A DNA stretch of 13,710 nt, taken from assembly GCF_017884005.1 (NCBI RefSeq), contig NZ_QFAY01000041.1, positions 1 to 13,710 on the forward strand. The letters run 5' to 3'. Made by a program: the position numbers and the translations under genes. Numbering within the stretch: the stretch's first letter is position 1; each line of letters begins with the position of its first letter. Shown here one piece after another: positions 6,526-13,710 of this stretch. The DNA comes from Streptococcus panodentis (GTDB lineage Bacteria > Bacillota > Bacilli > Lactobacillales > Streptococcaceae). Under the pieces are notes generated by a model. That model made no database searches and had not been told where the DNA came from. It saw only the letters and a list, made by a program, of their open reading frames with translations.

Positions 6526-6712
6526 ATCGTCCTGTACTTTAAGCGATAGGGCAGCGAGCTGTCCAAAGCACTGCTTTGAGGTTGCGGATAAAGCTTCCGC
6601 TAGGAAGTGCCAGCTGTACTGGGATAGGGCTGATGGCGGTGGGACAGACTCCCGTGATGGCTGCGCCCTCACCCGCAGAGGGAGCTATCTTTTGGAAGAT
6701 ACTGTATAAAAT
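6525..6712 (+). repeat. Composite repeat between glmS and mtlA
   Basis: Starts with a 24-nt segment bounded by TATCG and CGATA (6525-6548), then GGGCAGCGAG, the near-palindrome CAAAGCACTGCTTTG (6564-6578), GATAAAGCTTCCGCTAGGAAG (6587-6607), CAGCTGTACTGGG, and from 6635 the GGCGGTGGGACAGACTCCC block ending in a TATCTT-TTGG-AAGATA hairpin (6686-6701). The first half matches 12391-12466; the second half matches 1365-1440. It joins two modules that occur separately elsewhere in the window. Confidence 0.7.
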
Positions 6713-6750
6713 GACGGTATTTGAAACAAAGAAGGAGGGAGTCTGCCATT

Positions 6751-6771
6751 CTGTCACGAAAAGTGTGACAA
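6751..6771. promoter_or_regulatory. MtlR operator (predicted)
   Basis: CTGTCA-N9-TGACAA, whose complement is TTGTCA-N9-TGACAG, fits the two-half-site MtlR box known from Bacillus mannitol promoters (TTGTCA-N9-TGCCAA). Its centre is about 54 nt before the predicted transcription start, a normal activator position, and the -35 downstream is weak. Confidence 0.65.
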
Positions 6772-6779
6772 GGTTTGAG

Positions 6780-6794
6780 TTTCAAGCGCTTTCA
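6780..6794 (+). promoter_or_regulatory. cre site (CcpA) overlapping the mtlA -35
   Basis: TTTCAAGCGCTTTCA matches the WTGNAANCGNWNNCA cre consensus at all but one fixed base (G to T), around a palindromic AAGCGCTT core. It covers the -35 region, so CcpA binding should repress the mannitol operon when preferred sugars are present. Confidence 0.75.
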
Positions 6795-6808
6795 TTTTGA
6801 GATATACT
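6780..6808 (+). promoter_or_regulatory. mtlA promoter
   Basis: TATACT at 6803-6808 is a good -10. The -35 position at 17 nt spacing reads TTTCAA (6780-6785), which is poor. That is what an MtlR-activated promoter would show. Confidence 0.65.
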
Positions 6809-6835
6809 GGTCTTAAGAAAAGGAGGATTTTCTCA

Positions 6836-8608
6836 ATGCAAGAAAAAACATCATTGAAAGTGAGAGTGCAGAAGCTAGGTACCTCTCTTTCCAATATGGT
6901 TATGCCTAATATCGGTGCCTTTATCGCTTGGGGCGTACTGACTGCTCTCTTTATTGCAGACGGTTATCTGCCCAATGAACAGCTGGCCGGCATCGTCAGT
7001 CCGATGCTGACCTATCTCCTGCCGACCCTGATTGGCTACACGGGTGGCTATGTTGTCCATGGTCAGCGCGGCGCGGTAGTCGGTGCCATCGCTACGGTCG
7101 GTGCTATCACCGGATCCAGCGTCCCTATGTTTATCGGCGCTATGATTATGGGGCCTTTAGGCGGCTGGACGATCAAGAAGTTTGATGAGAAGTTTCAGGA
7201 AAAAATCCGTCCGGGATTTGAAATGCTGGTCAATAACTTCTCAGCCGGCCTGATTGGCTTTGCCTTGCTGCTACTGGCCTTTTATGCAGTAGGTCCTGTT
7301 GTGTCTGTCCTGACAGGGGCTGTCGGCAGCGGTGTAGAAGCCATTGTCAATGCCCGTCTCCTGCCGTTGGCAAATATCATCATTGAGCCGGCTAAGATCC
7401 TGTTCCTCAATAATGCCCTCAATCACGGTATTTTCACTCCGCTGGGAGCAGAGCAGGTTGCTCAGGCCGGAAAATCCGTTCTCTTCCTTCTGGAGGCCAA
7501 CCCTGGTCCCGGTCTGGGGATCCTGCTGGCTTTTGCTCTCTTTGGCAAAGGCTCAGCCAAATCCTCTTCATGGGGGGCTATGATTATCCACTTCTTCGGT
7601 GGAATCCATGAAATCTACTTCCCTTATGTAATGATGAAACCGGCCCTTTTCTTGGCAGTTATGGCCGGCGGTGTTTCAGGAACCTTTACTTTCCAAATGC
7701 TGGATGCCGGTCTGAAATCTCCGGCTTCTCCGGGCTCTATTATTGCCATTATGGCCATGGCTCCTAAAGGCCTCTGGCCGCACCTGAATGTCCTCTTGGG
7801 TGTTCTGGTGGCCGCAGCGGTTTCCTTCTTGGTAGCAGCTGTGATTCTGAAAGCAGATAAGTCAGCAGAAGAGGACGCTTTAGAAGCAGCTCAGGCAGCA
7901 ACTCAGGCGGCTAAGGCCCAGGCCAAAGGCCAGACTGCTCCGCTTGCGGTAGCCGCAGACAGCGCTATTTCAGCTGACTCTGTAGAAAAAATCATCTTTG
8001 CCTGTGATGCCGGAATGGGCAGCTCTGCTATGGGAGCCAGCATTCTCCGCGACAAGGTGAAAAAAGCCGGTCTGGCTATTCCGGTATCCAATCAAGCCAT
8101 TTCCAATCTAACGGATACCCCTAAGACCCTGATTGTGACGCAGGAAGAGCTGACTCCGCGGGCTAAGGGCAAGACTCCGAGCGCTATCCATGTATCGGTG
8201 GACAATTTCCTGGCTTCTCCTCGCTATGATGAGATTGTTGCTTCGCTGGCCGGCACTGCTCCGGCAGCTGAGGGAAATCAGCAGGAACCCGTGGTCCAAA
8301 CGGTACAGGAAATTGATCTCAATCATATCGATGCAGTCGTTGTGGCTTACGGAAAAGCGCAGGGCTCTGCTACTATGGGCTGCGAAACCATCCGGGCTAT
8401 CTTTAAGAATCACGATGTCCGCATCCCGGTTTCGACCGCAGCTATTGCAGATCTGGCTGACTACAGTGCCAAGAATATCATGATTGTCACGACCATCGGT
8501 CTGCAGGCAGATGTGCAGCAGGCTGCACCCGATTCACAGTTCTTAATTGTTGATAGCTTGGTAACGACGCCAGAATATGATAAGATGGTAGCAAGAATGC
8601 ACAAATAA
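6836..8608 (+). CDS. mtlA: PTS mannitol transporter subunit EIICB with an extra degenerate EIIB domain
   Basis: 590-residue membrane permease that takes up mannitol and phosphorylates it to mannitol-1-phosphate. Residues about 1-345 are the EIIC domain, with many hydrophobic segments, NNALNHGIFTPLG and the signature GGIHEIYFPY (His258, Glu259). An Ala/Gln-rich linker (about 346-380) leads to an EIIB domain with ACDAGMGSSAMG, where Cys390 is the phosphorylation site. A second copy of EIIB fills about 497-590: the fold-defining blocks align (IPVSNQAIS with IPVSTAAIA, SPRYDEIVASL with TPEYDKMVARM), but Tyr505 replaces the active-site Cys and a different Cys516 appears in TMGCETIR. No EIIA is fused; it is encoded by mtlF. 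ATG 6836 is chosen over an upstream TTG because AAGGAGG (6820-6826) lies 9 nt before it. Confidence 0.95.
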   Translation: MQEKTSLKVRVQKLGTSLSNMVMPNIGAFIAWGVLTALFIADGYLPNEQLAGIVSPMLTYLLPTLIGYTGGYVVHGQRGAVVGAIATVGAITGSSVPMFIGAMIMGPLGGWTIKKFDEKFQEKIRPGFEMLVNNFSAGLIGFALLLLAFYAVGPVVSVLTGAVGSGVEAIVNARLLPLANIIIEPAKILFLNNALNHGIFTPLGAEQVAQAGKSVLFLLEANPGPGLGILLAFALFGKGSAKSSSWGAMIIHFFGGIHEIYFPYVMMKPALFLAVMAGGVSGTFTFQMLDAGLKSPASPGSIIAIMAMAPKGLWPHLNVLLGVLVAAAVSFLVAAVILKADKSAEEDALEAAQAATQAAKAQAKGQTAPLAVAADSAISADSVEKIIFACDAGMGSSAMGASILRDKVKKAGLAIPVSNQAISNLTDTPKTLIVTQEELTPRAKGKTPSAIHVSVDNFLASPRYDEIVASLAGTAPAAEGNQQEPVVQTVQEIDLNHIDAVVVAYGKAQGSATMGCETIRAIFKNHDVRIPVSTAAIADLADYSAKNIMIVTTIGLQADVQQAAPDSQFLIVDSLVTTPEYDKMVARMHK

Positions 8609-8633
8609 AAACAGGAGGTCGTGTGACCAACGA

Positions 8634-10589
8634 ATGTTATTGACGAAGAGAGAAGAACAACTGCTGAAAGCTTTCCTGAATGTAGGGAAGCTTTCAATGC
8701 AAGATATGAAAGAAATCTTGCAGGTTTCTTCCAGAACCATCTACCGTACCCTGTCTGATCTGACAGCCAGCTTAGAGCGGCAGGAGATTCAGATTCACAA
8801 GCTGGGCAGGTATTATTTTCTGGCCGGCGATATTGCCGGTCTGCCGACGGACTTGGAGGTGCAGACCGCTTACAGTCAGCAGGAGAGGCTGATCTACATT
8901 ACCTATCTCCTCCTGACGACCGAGGGGGCCACCACCAACGAATCGCTGCAGGAAAGTTTAAAAGTCAGCAATGTCACCATCATTCAGGATATTGCAGATA
9001 TTGAGAAGCGTCTCTTGGATTTTGATTTGAAGATAGAGCGGCAGAAGGGCTATAAAATATCAGGAGATCCTCTTCGTCAGAGGAGGCTGCTGGCTGTTTT
9101 ATTGACCAATGCCATTTCAGTGGCTGACTTTTCAGCGGGAAATATTGGCGGTTATGAAATATTGGACCCTGAAAGGACCCAGCTGGCCAGCCAAATCTGC
9201 ACGGCCTTTCTGACGGATTTTCCTGATTTGGATGCCAAGATGAAGATGTTTTTTGCCATCCTGCTTTCCCTCATAGGGGGGGAGCAGCATGTGGACATGC
9301 TGCCCAATATCAGCAAGCAGGCCTTGGAGATTTCGCAAAATATTTTTCAGGATTACTCAAAGCAGACAGCCAAATTTTACAGTATCCAAGAGATTATCTA
9401 CTATGCCAGCATTCTGGATGAGCTGATTATCAAGCGGCAGGACAATCCGCTCTTTACAGAGAAATTTGACGGAGAATTCTTCTATAATGTTTCCAATCTG
9501 ATTGATACGGTCTCTATGTATACCAAGATTGATTTCTTTAGGGATAAGGTTCTCTTTAAGTTTCTCTTTCATCATATTCGTCTCAGTCTGGGGATTCCCA
9601 TTCTCTTTCCGGATGAGGCTCTGCCGGATTCCATTCAGCTTTTAGTGGAGAGAAATAAGTTTCTCCATGCGGTGGTCAGCCTGCTGGTCAAGGATATTTT
9701 TCCAAAATATCTGCAGCATGATTACGAATACGGGCTCATTACCCTGCACTTTATTTCCAGTCTGGGCCGCAGCCCGGAAATCTATCCTATCCGGATTCTG
9801 TTGCTGACCGATGAGCGGCGGGTGACCCGGGATCTGCTGGTAACCAAGATTAAGAGCGTGGCTCCTTTTGTCGAATGGATTGACGTTCAGTCTCCGGCGG
9901 ACTGTCCGCAAATAGAGACGGACCAGTATGACTACATCCTCTCAACCAAACCGCTGGCTAGGCAGGAGGTGGATATTATCTCCAGCTTCCCTTCTGTCAA
10001 AGAACTGCTGGAGCTGCAGGAAAAACTGCAGCAGGTTCGGGATAACCGCACGGTTGTGGCCCGCGATGAAGTCGGCAGAGAAAAGACTTACGACCTGCAG
10101 GAATATCTGATTGCCAGCAGTCATCTGCTCAGCCAGTTCAGCCTGTCTGCTCTGGACAATGGTGACAGCTTTGAGAAAACGGCGGCGCAAATGGTCCGCC
10201 TGCAGGAAAATGTGCTGGATCAAAGCTATCTGACGCAGAAACTGCTCTCGCATTTCCAGGCCAATCCCATGGCCATTCCCAACACCGGTCTGGCTCTGCT
10301 GCATACTCAGTCCAGCAAGGTCACAGTCAGCAGCTTTACCATTTACGAGCTGCAGAGACCTATTGCGGCTGTATCCATGAAGGGCGAGCAGGAGAGCGTG
10401 ACAAGGTGCCTGCTCATGCTGACGCCCAAAGATGTCAGCGAGGAGATGCGGGACCTGATGACGGCCATCAGCCAGTCCATGATTGAAAACCATCTCTATA
10501 CAGAAATTTACAAAACAGGAAATCAGGCTATTATCTATCAGCTGTTAAATGCTATTTTTAACGAAAAAATCAAAAAATTGGAGGATTAA
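8634..10589 (+). CDS. mtlR: Mannitol operon transcriptional activator, PRD and EII-like domains
   Basis: 651-residue regulator of the BglG/MtlR type. Order: N-terminal HTH ([20 protein letters not shown], residues about 20-40), a second HTH (about 95-150, [21 protein letters not shown]), PRD1 and PRD2, an EIIB-like segment (about 390-480), and a C-terminal EIIA-like domain (about 500-640). PRD2 keeps likely regulatory histidines at His313/His314 (LFHHIRLSL) and His372 (LITLHFISS). In the EIIA-like domain the usual IPH is IPN (Asn550), and a His follows at 557 in ALLHT. PTS phosphorylation of these domains is expected to set activity, and the HTHs to bind the site at 6751-6771. The start is 25 nt after mtlA; AGGAGGT (8613-8619) is 14 nt from the ATG, an unusually long gap, but no closer in-frame start exists. 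Confidence 0.93.
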   Translation: MLLTKREEQLLKAFLNVGKLSMQDMKEILQVSSRTIYRTLSDLTASLERQEIQIHKLGRYYFLAGDIAGLPTDLEVQTAYSQQERLIYITYLLLTTEGATTNESLQESLKVSNVTIIQDIADIEKRLLDFDLKIERQKGYKISGDPLRQRRLLAVLLTNAISVADFSAGNIGGYEILDPERTQLASQICTAFLTDFPDLDAKMKMFFAILLSLIGGEQHVDMLPNISKQALEISQNIFQDYSKQTAKFYSIQEIIYYASILDELIIKRQDNPLFTEKFDGEFFYNVSNLIDTVSMYTKIDFFRDKVLFKFLFHHIRLSLGIPILFPDEALPDSIQLLVERNKFLHAVVSLLVKDIFPKYLQHDYEYGLITLHFISSLGRSPEIYPIRILLLTDERRVTRDLLVTKIKSVAPFVEWIDVQSPADCPQIETDQYDYILSTKPLARQEVDIISSFPSVKELLELQEKLQQVRDNRTVVARDEVGREKTYDLQEYLIASSHLLSQFSLSALDNGDSFEKTAAQMVRLQENVLDQSYLTQKLLSHFQANPMAIPNTGLALLHTQSSKVTVSSFTIYELQRPIAAVSMKGEQESVTRCLLMLTPKDVSEEMRDLMTAISQSMIENHLYTEIYKTGNQAIIYQLLNAIFNEKIKKLED

Positions 10590-10590
10590 G

Positions 10591-11028
10591 ATGAAACTTG
10601 AAAAAAATTTGATTAAACTCAATGAGCAGTTTTCTGACAAGGAAGAAGCCATCCGCTACTGCGGGAAGATTCTTTATGACGGCGGTTTTGTCAGGGAGGA
10701 GTATATTGATGCCATGGTTGAGCGAAATCAGGAGCTGTCGGTCTATATGGGGAATTTCATTGCCATTCCCCATGGGACCGATGCCGCCAAGAAAGACGTT
10801 CTGAAATCTGGTATCACCGTGGTGCAGGTCCCTGAGGGCGTTAATTTCGGGACGGAGGACAGCTCTCAGGTAGCAACCGTTCTCTTTGGCATTGCCGGTA
10901 TTGGTGACGAACACTTGGAAATCATCCAGAAAATCTCGATCTTCTGTGCGGATGTGGACAATGTCATCAAGCTGGCGGATGCCCAGTCAGAAGAAGAAGT
11001 GATCCGCCTGCTGGACAGTGTGGAGTGA
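10591..11028 (+). CDS. mtlF: PTS mannitol-specific EIIA component
   Basis: 145 residues, the usual size of a stand-alone mannitol EIIA. It carries phosphate from HPr to the EIIB domain of Mtl[14 protein letters not shown] contains the phosphorylated His61. ATG 10591 is 1 nt after the mtlR stop, and GGAGG (10580-10584) lies inside the end of mtlR, so the two genes are translationally close. An in-frame ATG at 10549 lies inside mtlR and is less likely. Confidence 0.96.
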   Translation: MKLEKNLIKLNEQFSDKEEAIRYCGKILYDGGFVREEYIDAMVERNQELSVYMGNFIAIPHGTDAAKKDVLKSGITVVQVPEGVNFGTEDSSQVATVLFGIAGIGDEHLEIIQKISIFCADVDNVIKLADAQSEEEVIRLLDSVE

Positions 11029-11082
11029 GCTGGCGATGGTATTCAGGTATCCGTTCAAAGCAGCAAACAAAGGAGAAAATCA

Positions 11083-12219
11083 ATGAAACATGCAGTGCAC
11101 TTTGGGGCCGGCAATATCGGCCGCGGTTTTATCGGCGAAATTTTATTTGAAAATGGCTTTCATATTGATTTTATTGATGTCAATGAGAAGGTGATTGATG
11201 CCCTGAATGAGCGGGGAAAATACGAGATTGAAATAGCTCAGGAGGGCCAGCCCCGCATCGAGGTAGCCGATGTCGCCGGTATCAACAGCAAGGAGCATCC
11301 GGATCAGGTCGTTGCAGCCATTCAAAAGGCGGCTATTGTGACCACTGCCATCGGTCCCAATATCCTGCCCTTCATTGCTGAGCTTCTGGCCAAGGGGATC
11401 GAGGCCCGCCGGGCTGCCGGCAACACGCAGCCGCTGGATGTTCTGGCCTGTGAAAATATGATCGGCGGCTCTCAGTTTCTCTATCAGGAAGTCAAGAAAT
11501 ACCTGAGTCCGGAAGGATTGGAATTTACCGAAAAGTATATCGGTTTCCCTAATGCTGCGGTGGACCGGATTGTACCGGCTCAAAGCCATGAAGATCCGCT
11601 CTTTGTCGTGGTGGAGCCCTTTAATGAATGGGTGGTGGAAACCAGTCGCCTGAAACATTCAGCGCTGCGCTTAGACAAGGTCCATTACGAAGAAGATCTG
11701 GAGCCTTTCATTGAGCGCAAACTCTTCTCCGTCAACTCCGGCCATGCAACCTCAGCTTATATCGGGGCTCATGCCGGCGCTAAAACCATTCTGGAAGCCC
11801 TGCAGAATGAACAGACCAAGTCTCAGATTGAAGCCGTTCTGGCTGAAATCCGCAGCCTCTTGATTGCCAAGTGGAACTTTGATGAAAAAGAGCTGGAGGA
11901 CTATCACAAGATTATCATCCAGCGTTTTGAAAATCCCTTTATCGTGGATGAGGTCAGCCGCGTGGCCCGGACTCCGATTCGCAAGCTGGGCTATGATGAG
12001 CGTTTTATCCGGCCTATCCGCGAGCTCAAAGAACGCGGTCTGGCTTATGACAACCTCTTGAAAACGGTCAGCTATGCCTTTGCCTACCGCGATACCAGTG
12101 ATGAAGAAAGTGTCAAATTGGGTCAAATCCTAGCCAGCCAGCCGGCTGAGGAGGCTGTGGCTCAGGTGACCAGCCTGACAGATCAGGAGCTCATCAAAGA
12201 AATTGCTGCGCTGCTCTAG
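11083..12219 (+). CDS. mtlD: Mannitol-1-phosphate 5-dehydrogenase
   Basis: 378 residues, normal length. It oxidises mannitol-1-phosphate to fructose-6-phosphate with NAD+. The N-terminus KHAVHFGAGNIGRGFIGE is the Rossmann nucleotide-binding loop. KLFSVNSGH carries the K-x4-N-x2-H catalytic pattern of polyol-specific long-chain dehydrogenases (Lys213, Asn218, His221). AAGGAG at 11070-11075 precedes the ATG by 7 nt. It is the last gene of the operon, 54 nt after mtlF; its product is the GlmS substrate. The TAG stop touches a GCCGCC-TTG-GGCGGC hairpin (12219-12233). Confidence 0.97.
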   Translation: MKHAVHFGAGNIGRGFIGEILFENGFHIDFIDVNEKVIDALNERGKYEIEIAQEGQPRIEVADVAGINSKEHPDQVVAAIQKAAIVTTAIGPNILPFIAELLAKGIEARRAAGNTQPLDVLACENMIGGSQFLYQEVKKYLSPEGLEFTEKYIGFPNAAVDRIVPAQSHEDPLFVVVEPFNEWVVETSRLKHSALRLDKVHYEEDLEPFIERKLFSVNSGHATSAYIGAHAGAKTILEALQNEQTKSQIEAVLAEIRSLLIAKWNFDEKELEDYHKIIIQRFENPFIVDEVSRVARTPIRKLGYDERFIRPIRELKERGLAYDNLLKTVSYAFAYRDTSDEESVKLGQILASQPAEEAVAQVTSLTDQELIKEIAALL

Positions 12220-12250
12220 CCGCCTTGGGCGGCCGCCCCAGCAAGGAACA

Positions 12251-12284
12251 GTCAATGAAAGTCCGATATTCATTGGCTTTTTTT
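12251..12284 (+). terminator. Mannitol operon terminator
   Basis: GTCAATGAA (12251-12259) pairs with TTCATTGGC (12269-12277), nine pairs with one G-T, followed by seven T (12278-12284). A second, GC-rich 6-bp hairpin at 12219-12233 overlaps the mtlD stop and has no T run. Positions 12285-12362 hold nothing I can name. Confidence 0.8.
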
Positions 12285-12362
12285 GCTGCGCTGCCTGTCC
12301 TGCTTCGTCTGCTGCTGTTCATTGAGCAGAAAGAGTGTTGTTTTTTAGTTTGCTTTTAGTAG

Positions 12363-12475
12363 TGAAACTGTCCGAGGGACAGTTTCAGCCTATCGCTTAA
12401 AATATAGGACGATAGGGCAGCGAGGTGGCAGATAAAGCTTCCGTTAGGAAGAATCAGCTGTACTGGGGTGTGGCA
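12363..12475 (+). repeat. Composite repeat before the LLM oxidoreductase gene, with inverted segment
   Basis: Begins with a perfect 11-bp hairpin, TGAAACTGTCC-GAG-GGACAGTTTCA (12363-12387), then a 24-nt segment bounded by TATCG and CGATA (12391-12414), then GGGCAGCGAG, CAGATAAAGCTTCCG (12429-12443), TTAGGAAG and CAGCTGTACTGGGG. This matches 6525-6620, but the 24-nt segment is in the opposite orientation and about 22 nt containing the CAAAGCA near-palindrome are absent. Confidence 0.7.
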
Positions 12476-12532
12476 AGGCGGGCAACCGACGGAATAAAAG
12501 ATAAGTTAAATGGTGCTAACAAGCACTTTTTT

Positions 12533-12561
12533 TTGTCATTGTCACTAATTAGTGTTAATAT
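12533..12561 (+). promoter_or_regulatory. LLM gene promoter with palindromic operator in the spacer
   Basis: -35 TTGTCA (12533-12538), 17-nt spacer, -10 TAATAT (12556-12561). The perfect palindrome CACTAATTAGTG (12543-12554) fills most of the spacer, where a bound repressor would exclude RNA polymerase. The regulator is unknown; no regulator gene adjoins. Confidence 0.65.
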
Positions 12562-12592
12562 ACAAACAAGCAAGATTTACGGAGGTAAGCTC

Positions 12593-13663
12593 ATGATTGA
12601 ATTAGGCATCTCAACTTTTGGAGAAACAACGCCGCTTGAGGGCAGCGGTCAAAGTTATTCGCATGCGGAGCGCATCCGCCAGCTGGTGGATGAGATCAAG
12701 CTGGCAGACAAGGTGGGACTGGATGTGTATGGCATCGGAGAGCACCATCGGGAGGACTTTGCGGTGTCGGCGCCGGAGATTGTGCTTTCGGCCGGTGCGG
12801 TCCAGACGGAGAAGATCCGCCTGACCAGTGCGGTCAGTGTCCTGTCCAGCCTAGATCCCATTCGGGTTTACCAGCAGTATGCGACCATTGATGCCCTGTC
12901 CAATGGCAGGGCGGAGATCATGGCTGGCCGCGGCTCCTTTGTCGAATCTTTCCCGCTCTTTGGCTATGATTTGAAAGACTATGAGGAGCTCTTTGAGGAG
13001 AAGCTGGACCTGCTCCTTTATGCCAAGTCAGAAAGCAAGCTGGACTGGAAGGGCCGGCTGACCCAGACGATTGATGGGCGTGAGGTTTATCCGCGGGCCG
13101 TGCAGAAAGATTTTCCTGTCTGGGTGGCTACGGGGGGCCATGTGGAGTCAACAGTCAAGATTGCCCAGCGCGGTCTGCCGATTGCCTATGCTATTATCGG
13201 CGGCAGTCCCAAGCACTTCAAGCCCCTGCTGGATGCTTATCGCCGGATTGGGCAGGAAAGTGGCCACTCAGAGGAAAAGCTGAAAATCGCTGCCCACTCT
13301 TGGGGCTGGGTCATGGAGGACAATGAGGAGGCAATCCGGTCTTACTTCCACCCGACCAAGCAGGTGGTCGACCGTATCTCCAAGGACCGTCCGCACTGGC
13401 AGGAGCTGACCTATGAACAGTACCTGCAGCAGGTGGGGCCGGATGGGGCTATGTTTGTCGGCAGTCCGGAAAAAACTGCTGAAAAGCTGATTAAAATGAT
13501 TGAAGAACTGGGTTTGGACCGTTTCATGCTCCATCTGCCGCTGGGCTCTATGCCGCATGCAGCTGTCCTCAGGTCCATTGAACTCTTTGGGACCGAGGTG
13601 GCACCGCTGGTCAGAAATTATTTTGCTGAGAAGAAAGGCGGTGGGACAGAACTAAATTTTTAA
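12593..13663 (+). CDS. LLM-class flavin-dependent oxidoreductase (luciferase-like)
   Basis: 356-residue TIM-barrel protein of the bacterial luciferase-like superfamily, expected to use FMN or F420-type flavin chemistry in the cytoplasm; in a Streptococcus FMN is the plausible cofactor. Typical blocks are ELGISTFGETTP at the start, VGLDVYGIGEHHREDF, LTSAVSVLSSLDPIRVYQQY and GRAEIMAGRGSFVESFPLFG. Substrate is not predictable. ATG 12593 has GGAGGT (12581-12586) 6 nt upstream; the frame stays open to GTG 12425, but that stretch is repeat and promoter. The last codons, GGGTELNF and the stop, lie in the dispersed GGCGGTGGGACAGA repeat and its palindrome, so the C-terminal tail is probably repeat-derived. 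It is monocistronic as far as the window shows. Confidence 0.9.
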   Translation: MIELGISTFGETTPLEGSGQSYSHAERIRQLVDEIKLADKVGLDVYGIGEHHREDFAVSAPEIVLSAGAVQTEKIRLTSAVSVLSSLDPIRVYQQYATIDALSNGRAEIMAGRGSFVESFPLFGYDLKDYEELFEEKLDLLLYAKSESKLDWKGRLTQTIDGREVYPRAVQKDFPVWVATGGHVESTVKIAQRGLPIAYAIIGGSPKHFKPLLDAYRRIGQESGHSEEKLKIAAHSWGWVMEDNEEAIRSYFHPTKQVVDRISKDRPHWQELTYEQYLQQVGPDGAMFVGSPEKTAEKLIKMIEELGLDRFMLHLPLGSMPHAAVLRSIELFGTEVAPLVRNYFAEKKGGGTELNF

Positions 13664-13676
13664 AAATTTAGTTCCC
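13637..13676 (+). terminator. Repeat-derived palindrome overlapping the LLM stop codon
   Basis: GGCGGTGGGACAGA (13637-13650) is identical to the start of the modules at 1365 and 6635. It runs into a perfect 26-bp palindrome (13649-13674: GAACTAAATTTTT and its complement), with CC after it able to pair with GG of the repeat. The TAA stop (13661-13663) is at its centre. It lacks a T run downstream but has T runs in the stem; a terminator role is likely but not certain. Confidence 0.55.
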
Positions 13677-13710
13677 TTCACTCTTTTGTTTCTAAGCTCA
13701 GGCTGAAAAG

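Noticed and set aside
6797..6835. TTG start 13 codons upstream for mtlA
   Set aside because: It lies between the cre site and the -10, so it would precede the transcription start; AAGGAGG at 6820-6826 marks ATG 6836.
6810..12284. Possible new system in the mtlR-centred region
   Set aside because: Gene order and domain content match the standard streptococcal mannitol operon; only the extra EIIB domain and the IPN motif stand out.
12425..12592. Longer N-terminus for the LLM oxidoreductase from GTG 12425
   Set aside because: The stretch is repeat element followed by the promoter and operator; GGAGGT marks ATG 12593, where family homology begins.

Overview
The window reads as chromosomal DNA of a Streptococcus, most likely a viridans species of the sanguinis/mitis type. 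The evidence is the mtlA-mtlR-mtlF-mtlD gene order, strong AGGAGG ribosome binding sites, TTGACA/TATAAT promoters, a NagR-like operator at glmS, a cre box at the mannitol promoter, and intergenic repeats resembling pneumococcal BOX elements. Coding G+C is near 50 % by eye (one 60-base line counted), which is high for the genus. Species is an inference. I see no rRNA, tRNA, CRISPR array, transposase, phage or defence gene. All eight genes look intact.

Layout. 1-169: end of a BOX-like repeat and a bidirectional terminator. 170-1213 (minus strand): PLP-dependent threonine-aldolase-type lyase. 1214-1640: intergenic region with two dyad operators in front of the lyase gene and one copy of a dispersed repeat. 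1641-2534: LysR-type regulator, divergent from the lyase. 2625-4010: GH1 6-phospho-beta-glucosidase without a neighbouring PTS permease. 4011-4504: composite BOX-like repeat, then the glmS control region. 4505-6319: glmS. 6320-6835: repeat remnants, the glmS terminator, a second composite repeat, then the mannitol promoter with an MtlR-type operator and a cre site. 6836-12219: mannitol operon mtlA (EIICB), mtlR (PRD activator), mtlF (EIIA), mtlD (mannitol-1-phosphate dehydrogenase), closed by a terminator. 12285-12592: a third composite repeat and a promoter with an operator-like palindrome in its spacer. 12593-13663: LLM-class flavin-dependent oxidoreductase whose 3' end runs into another repeat copy.

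How the genes fit together. MtlA and MtlF import mannitol as mannitol-1-phosphate, and MtlD oxidises it to fructose-6-phosphate. GlmS, just upstream, uses fructose-6-phosphate to start amino-sugar and cell-wall synthesis. MtlR probably activates the operon when mannitol is present, and CcpA probably represses it through cre. The 6-phospho-beta-glucosidase also feeds hexose phosphate into glycolysis. The lyase, LysR and LLM genes are accessory metabolic genes with no demonstrated link to this core.

Most unusual observations: a second, cysteine-less EIIB domain at the C-terminus of MtlA; a perfect MtlR-box-like dyad (TTGTCA-N9-TGACAA) far from the mannitol operon, in front of the lyase gene; a repeat family in which an internal 24-nt segment is inverted between two copies; and a repeat that supplies the last codons and stop of the LLM gene. 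I did not find a clear wholly new multi-gene system.
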